DNA of 44,547 bases from Kamptonema formosum PCC 6407 (GTDB lineage Bacteria > Cyanobacteriota > Cyanobacteriia > Cyanobacteriales > Microcoleaceae), in assembly GCF_000332155.1 (NCBI RefSeq), contig NZ_KB235904.1, positions 1 through 44,547 on the forward strand. The letters run 5' to 3'. Under the pieces are notes generated by a model that was not told the origin of the DNA, ran no database searches, and was given only the letters and a program-made list of their open reading frames with translations. Positions 42,166 through 44,547 of this stretch are shown here, one piece after another (positions within the stretch are counted from its first letter, which is position 1; every line of letters starts with the position of its first letter). The position numbers and the translations under genes were made by a program.

Positions 42166-42420
42166 ATGGCTTCATCCCAACCGCTGAAAGGCATTGAATT
42201 AATCGATTGTGCAAAAGCTAACGCCAAACAGGGAATTGAAACAGCCGCGCATTTGTGTGGCTACGGTTCCGAACTCAACATCTTTGGCCGCGAACTCAAA
42301 CTTGCTTGCCAGAACATCGGTGTAGAGATTAAGGAATTAAGCGATTTAATCACAGATCAGCAAACAATCAAAGAAGGTCAAGGCATTGAAGTAGCTCCAG
42401 ATACTCCCTCAGAACTCTAA
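42166..42420 (+). CDS. Conserved hypothetical small protein
   Basis: An 84-residue soluble protein: LKGIELIDCAKANAKQGIET, then LCGYGSELNIFGRELKLACQ and VEIKELSDLITDQQ, ending GIEVAPDTPSEL. It looks all-helical. I recall similar small proteins across cyanobacteria without an assigned function. There is no clear ribosome-binding site, but the ATG follows an AT-rich leader. It stands alone. Confidence 0.7.
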   Translation: MASSQPLKGIELIDCAKANAKQGIETAAHLCGYGSELNIFGRELKLACQNIGVEIKELSDLITDQQTIKEGQGIEVAPDTPSEL

Positions 42421-42426
42421 AGTAAA

Positions 42427-42556
42427 TTATTTTGCCGCCACCGCATTCAGGGGTTGTAATTCAGTTACTAGCTGACTCAGACTTAAATAGGAAATGGGAG
42501 TTGACAATTTTGGAATTTTCAGCAGTCTAGGAATATTTTCTAGCAATATTTTTGCT
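42427..42556 (-). pseudogene. C-terminal remnant of an unknown gene
   Basis: On the minus strand an open frame reads KILLENIPRLLKIPKLSTPI then SYLSLSQLVTELQPLNAVAA and a stop at 42427. It looks like a real protein tail, but the 5' side runs into a CTAGCTCCTAG repeat and a stop. I take it as a gene end left by rearrangement. The parent family is unknown. Confidence 0.4.
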
Positions 42557-42612
42557 AGGAGCTAGGGAAAAAATTGAAGAGAAATAAAATAGAATAAAAG
42601 TAAGTTCGATGA

Positions 42613-42890
42613 ATTTTTATTTTCAAAGGTGAGGCTGCCGACTTCAAAAACACTCTAGAAATTCAGGACTTACGCACCCAACTACAGAAACCGGATTTTT
42701 TGACGAAAATATTTCGTTGTTACCCACAGATGCTCTCAAAAACCAGGTTTCTGGAGCCATGAGCGTAAGTCCTAAAATTGACAGTATTACCTGGGAGTTA
42801 ACTTCTGACATTGCCGCCTCTTCCGAGAGCGGTGTACAATTTAGCGAGGCTATACAAATTCTTGACACTCTTAGCGAGTCAAGCGACTGA
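42613..42890 (+). pseudogene. Coding remnant split by the 111-bp element
   Basis: Before the element the frame reads IFIFKGEAADFKNTLEI; after it DSITWELTSDIAASSESGVQ and FSEAIQILDTLSESSD to a stop at 42888-42890. Removing the element and one AAATT copy joins GAA-ATT-GAC in frame. No start is present, as a stop precedes 42613. The family is not recognised. Confidence 0.5.
42664..42774. mobile_element. 111-bp miniature element, copy 2 (reverse)
   Basis: Terminal repeats CAGGACTTACGC (42664-42675) and GCGTAAGTCCTA (42763-42774, last base changed) flank a body that is the reverse complement of copy 1 at about 85-90% identity. AAATT lies on both sides as a 5-bp target duplication. Confidence 0.85.
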
Positions 42891-43430
42891 GATTATTAAG
42901 AAATTGCGTTCTTAATATCCCTATTGCTAGGGTTCCTGGGCGCAATCCTGTTGCCAAAAAATGGTGGGCTGCTATCCTTGTCTTTCACCAAACTCAGAGA
43001 AGCATTTAGGGATTTATTCAATCCCAGGTTTCGCGGAGTCCCAGCGTACCTTTAACGTGATAGGCATTAAATCCCAGGCTTGCGCCTGTGTATCCATCTC
43101 ACTATTTTAGTTTAGTAGCTTTTGACTATTTGGCGCTGCTAAGAATGATAATCTTCTTTCCTCAATGCTCGAAGCAACTGGATAGGTTAAGAGCGATCGA
43201 GCTAAGGTTAAATTTAATACTAATGCAGGCACTGGCACTACATCATCGATCTTGGTCTCAACCGCCCAAGTACACGGAGAAGCCTTAGAGACTTTTTTTA
43301 GTAGTGGGAGTGTGCAGGCTCTAAAGGATAAAATAAAGTGTCAAGATGAGCGGATACCGACCAAGCATCAGTCGCGTTTCCAGCCACAGGGTGCTTTCTT
43401 GAGGGTGCACAGATTGTTAGGAGGACTCTC
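42891..43430. other. Intergenic region upstream of the Hpt gene
   Basis: 540 bases without a credible gene. TTAAGAA/TTCTTAA near 42895-42914 forms a small hairpin. AATCCCAGG occurs twice (near 43021 and 43070). AGGAGG at 43419-43424 is the ribosome-binding site of the next gene. Confidence 0.5.
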
Positions 43431-44375
43431 GTGTCAGACCAGCAAGACCGAATTTTGGGTTTATTCATACAGGAGGCAAAAGAACACCTCTATACCTTGG
43501 AACAGGGTCTCTTGGATTTGCCAGCTACTATGGAAGACCCCGAAAATATTACAGAGATGTTTCGAGCCGCCCATTCGGTCAAAGGAGGCGCGGCTATGCT
43601 TAACCTTGACAGTATTAAGACAACTGCTCACCGCCTAGAGGATTGTTTCAAGATTCTCAGAGACGAGCCCGCTACGAAGGTAGACCAAACGTCAGTATCC
43701 CTATTTCTCAAGGGGGTTGATACTCTTAAGGAATTGTTTGAGCGTCTGCAAGGGCCTTTTGGGTTGAGGAATGAAGAGGCTAGTGGCATTGTGCAGAAGG
43801 TGATGCCAGTTTTTGCTCAACTGGAAAACCATCTTAATGCTTTGGCGAGTGGGAAGGTACCTGCGCCAACTGCGAATTTTGCAGCTCAGGTGATGGCTGT
43901 ACTCAAAGTGATGTTGCAGCTATTTAAACAGCCAGACTCACCTGCTTCTCGCAAGCAGTTGGTGGCGGGTTGTGCTCGCCTTGAACCTTTGGGAGGAGGG
44001 ATCGAGACTTGGCAAAGTTTGGTTAAGACTGCAAAGTCTGCGATCGCAAATCCCAAGAACTCTTACAAAATTCTTGCTCCTATAATTATTAAGGAACTTA
44101 AGGACGCAGGGGATCTGGTACAAGCTGGTAAAGCGAAAGCGATCGCGCCTTCTAAAAATTTGCAACAATTGGCGGTATTGCAGTCAAAAGCCCCTGCTGG
44201 TAAAACTTCGGTATCACCACAGGCCGAGGTCGCATCCCCAACATCAGCTTCTAAGCAGATTACTATCCCCGCAGAACCGAAGGCGGTAGTTAAGGTTCTG
44301 CTCCAAACCTTTAATAAAAAGCAACTCTCGGAAATTGCTAAGTTACTGGTTCAAGCTATCAAATCCTCTCCGTGA
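43431..44375 (+). CDS. Hpt domain protein (phosphotransfer)
   Basis: A 314-residue protein with an N-terminal histidine phosphotransfer domain: GLFIQEAKEHLYTLEQGLLD, then MFRAAHSVKGGAAMLNLDSI with the phospho-accepting His in AHSVKGG (residue ~46), and TAHRLEDCFKILRD. The rest is a helical region without a kinase, CheW or receiver domain. It resembles the first part of CheA/PixL-like hybrid kinases but ends normally. It probably relays phosphate between a kinase and a response regulator, possibly for phototaxis or type IV pili. The start is GTG with AGGAGG six bases upstream. No partner gene is in the window. Confidence 0.82.
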   Translation: MSDQQDRILGLFIQEAKEHLYTLEQGLLDLPATMEDPENITEMFRAAHSVKGGAAMLNLDSIKTTAHRLEDCFKILRDEPATKVDQTSVSLFLKGVDTLKELFERLQGPFGLRNEEASGIVQKVMPVFAQLENHLNALASGKVPAPTANFAAQVMAVLKVMLQLFKQPDSPASRKQLVAGCARLEPLGGGIETWQSLVKTAKSAIANPKNSYKILAPIIIKELKDAGDLVQAGKAKAIAPSKNLQQLAVLQSKAPAGKTSVSPQAEVASPTSASKQITIPAEPKAVVKVLLQTFNKKQLSEIAKLLVQAIKSSP

Positions 44376-44510
44376 TGAGGAGCGGGGGAGCAGGGGGGCA
44401 GGGGAGCGAGGGAGCAGGGGGGCAGAGGGGCAGAGGGGCAGGGGGGCAGAGGAGCAGGGGGGCAGAGGAGCAGGGGGGCAGAGGGGCAGAGGGGCAGGGG
44501 AGCGGGAAGG
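44376..44510. repeat. G-rich tandem octanucleotide repeat (GGCAGAGG)
   Basis: About fifteen units of GGCAGAGG, GGCAGGGG or AGCAGGGG follow the Hpt stop. The tract is purine-only on one strand apart from C in each unit. Runs of four to six G could form quadruplex structures. Confidence 0.85.
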
Positions 44511-44547
44511 CAAAAGAATTTATTACTCTAGGAGAGAATGTTGAAGA

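Noticed and set aside
42644-42868. 74-residue minus-strand ORF over the 111-bp element
   Set aside because: Most of it is the element itself; the plus-strand remnant frames are more convincing.
43252-43638. 128-residue ORF overlapping the Hpt start
   Set aside because: It is a different frame of the Hpt gene, without family resemblance; the Hpt frame has the ribosome-binding site and the HSVKGG motif.
43431-44375. Full CheA-type histidine kinase
   Set aside because: The protein ends at a natural stop after 314 residues without dimerisation, ATPase or CheW domains.
44335-44544. Gly/Arg-rich ORF over the G-rich tract
   Set aside because: It is simply the translation of the octamer repeat, starting within the Hpt gene in another frame.

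Overview
The window is almost certainly from a filamentous cyanobacterium, probably Oscillatoriales (Microcoleus/Oscillatoria/Kamptonema type). The palindrome GCGATCGC (HIP1) occurs throughout. The gene content is cyanobacterial: an NblR-like regulator, a thylakoid-type FtsH, DUF2949 and UPF0182 proteins, and a zinc-ribbon Ser/Thr kinase with WD40 repeats. Intergenic regions carry short tandem heptanucleotide repeats and many small hairpin repeats. Genus assignment is inference; no rRNA or tRNA gene was seen.

Layout. 1-3.6 kb is an accessory patch: a decayed IS1634-type transposase, a retropepsin-like protease with a small partner, a RelE-type toxin-antitoxin pair, a stand-alone vMAP-type HTH protein and an Rpn/PD-(D/E)XK nuclease. 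3.7-11 kb holds the kinase/WD40 protein, a Ca2+/H+ antiporter, a gutted P-type H+-ATPase and two overlapping MscS channels. 11.7-17.3 kb holds two glycoside hydrolases (GH57/DUF3536 and GH13) around a small membrane protein. 17.4-25.1 kb holds a UPF0182 membrane protein, two GT39-like glycosyltransferases, the NblR-like regulator and a DUF192 lipoprotein. 25.8-29.4 kb holds DUF2949, a nitrogenase-associated ArsC-like protein, an unknown protein, and a chromosomal ParM/ParR-like pair. 30.1-34.2 kb holds FtsH, a ParD antitoxin with a broken ParE toxin, and aminopeptidase P. 34.9-40 kb is one giant repeat-built RTX protein. 40.7-44.4 kb holds an M20 amidohydrolase, a small conserved protein, two gene remnants and an Hpt protein.

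The most striking signal is the density of small non-autonomous repeats and what they did to genes. (1) A ~102-bp element with TATAGC/GCTATA ends and CTAGCCC heptamers sits inside parE; removing it rejoins the toxin reading frame exactly, although an A9 tract also carries a frameshift. (2) A 111-bp element with perfect or near-perfect 12-bp inverted ends and 5-bp target duplications is present twice in opposite orientation; one copy splits a coding remnant whose frame is restored by its removal. (3) A GTAACGCC hairpin family occurs three times, and one copy supplies the last codons and stop of a membrane protein gene. (4) Two IS200/IS605-like right-end hairpins remain without tnpA or tnpB.

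The best candidates for less-described biology are the chromosomal actin-like ParM with its RHH/coiled-coil partner, the RTX protein made of three nested repeat types, and the pairing of a vMAP HTH protein with an Rpn nuclease that share a similar C-terminal helix motif.
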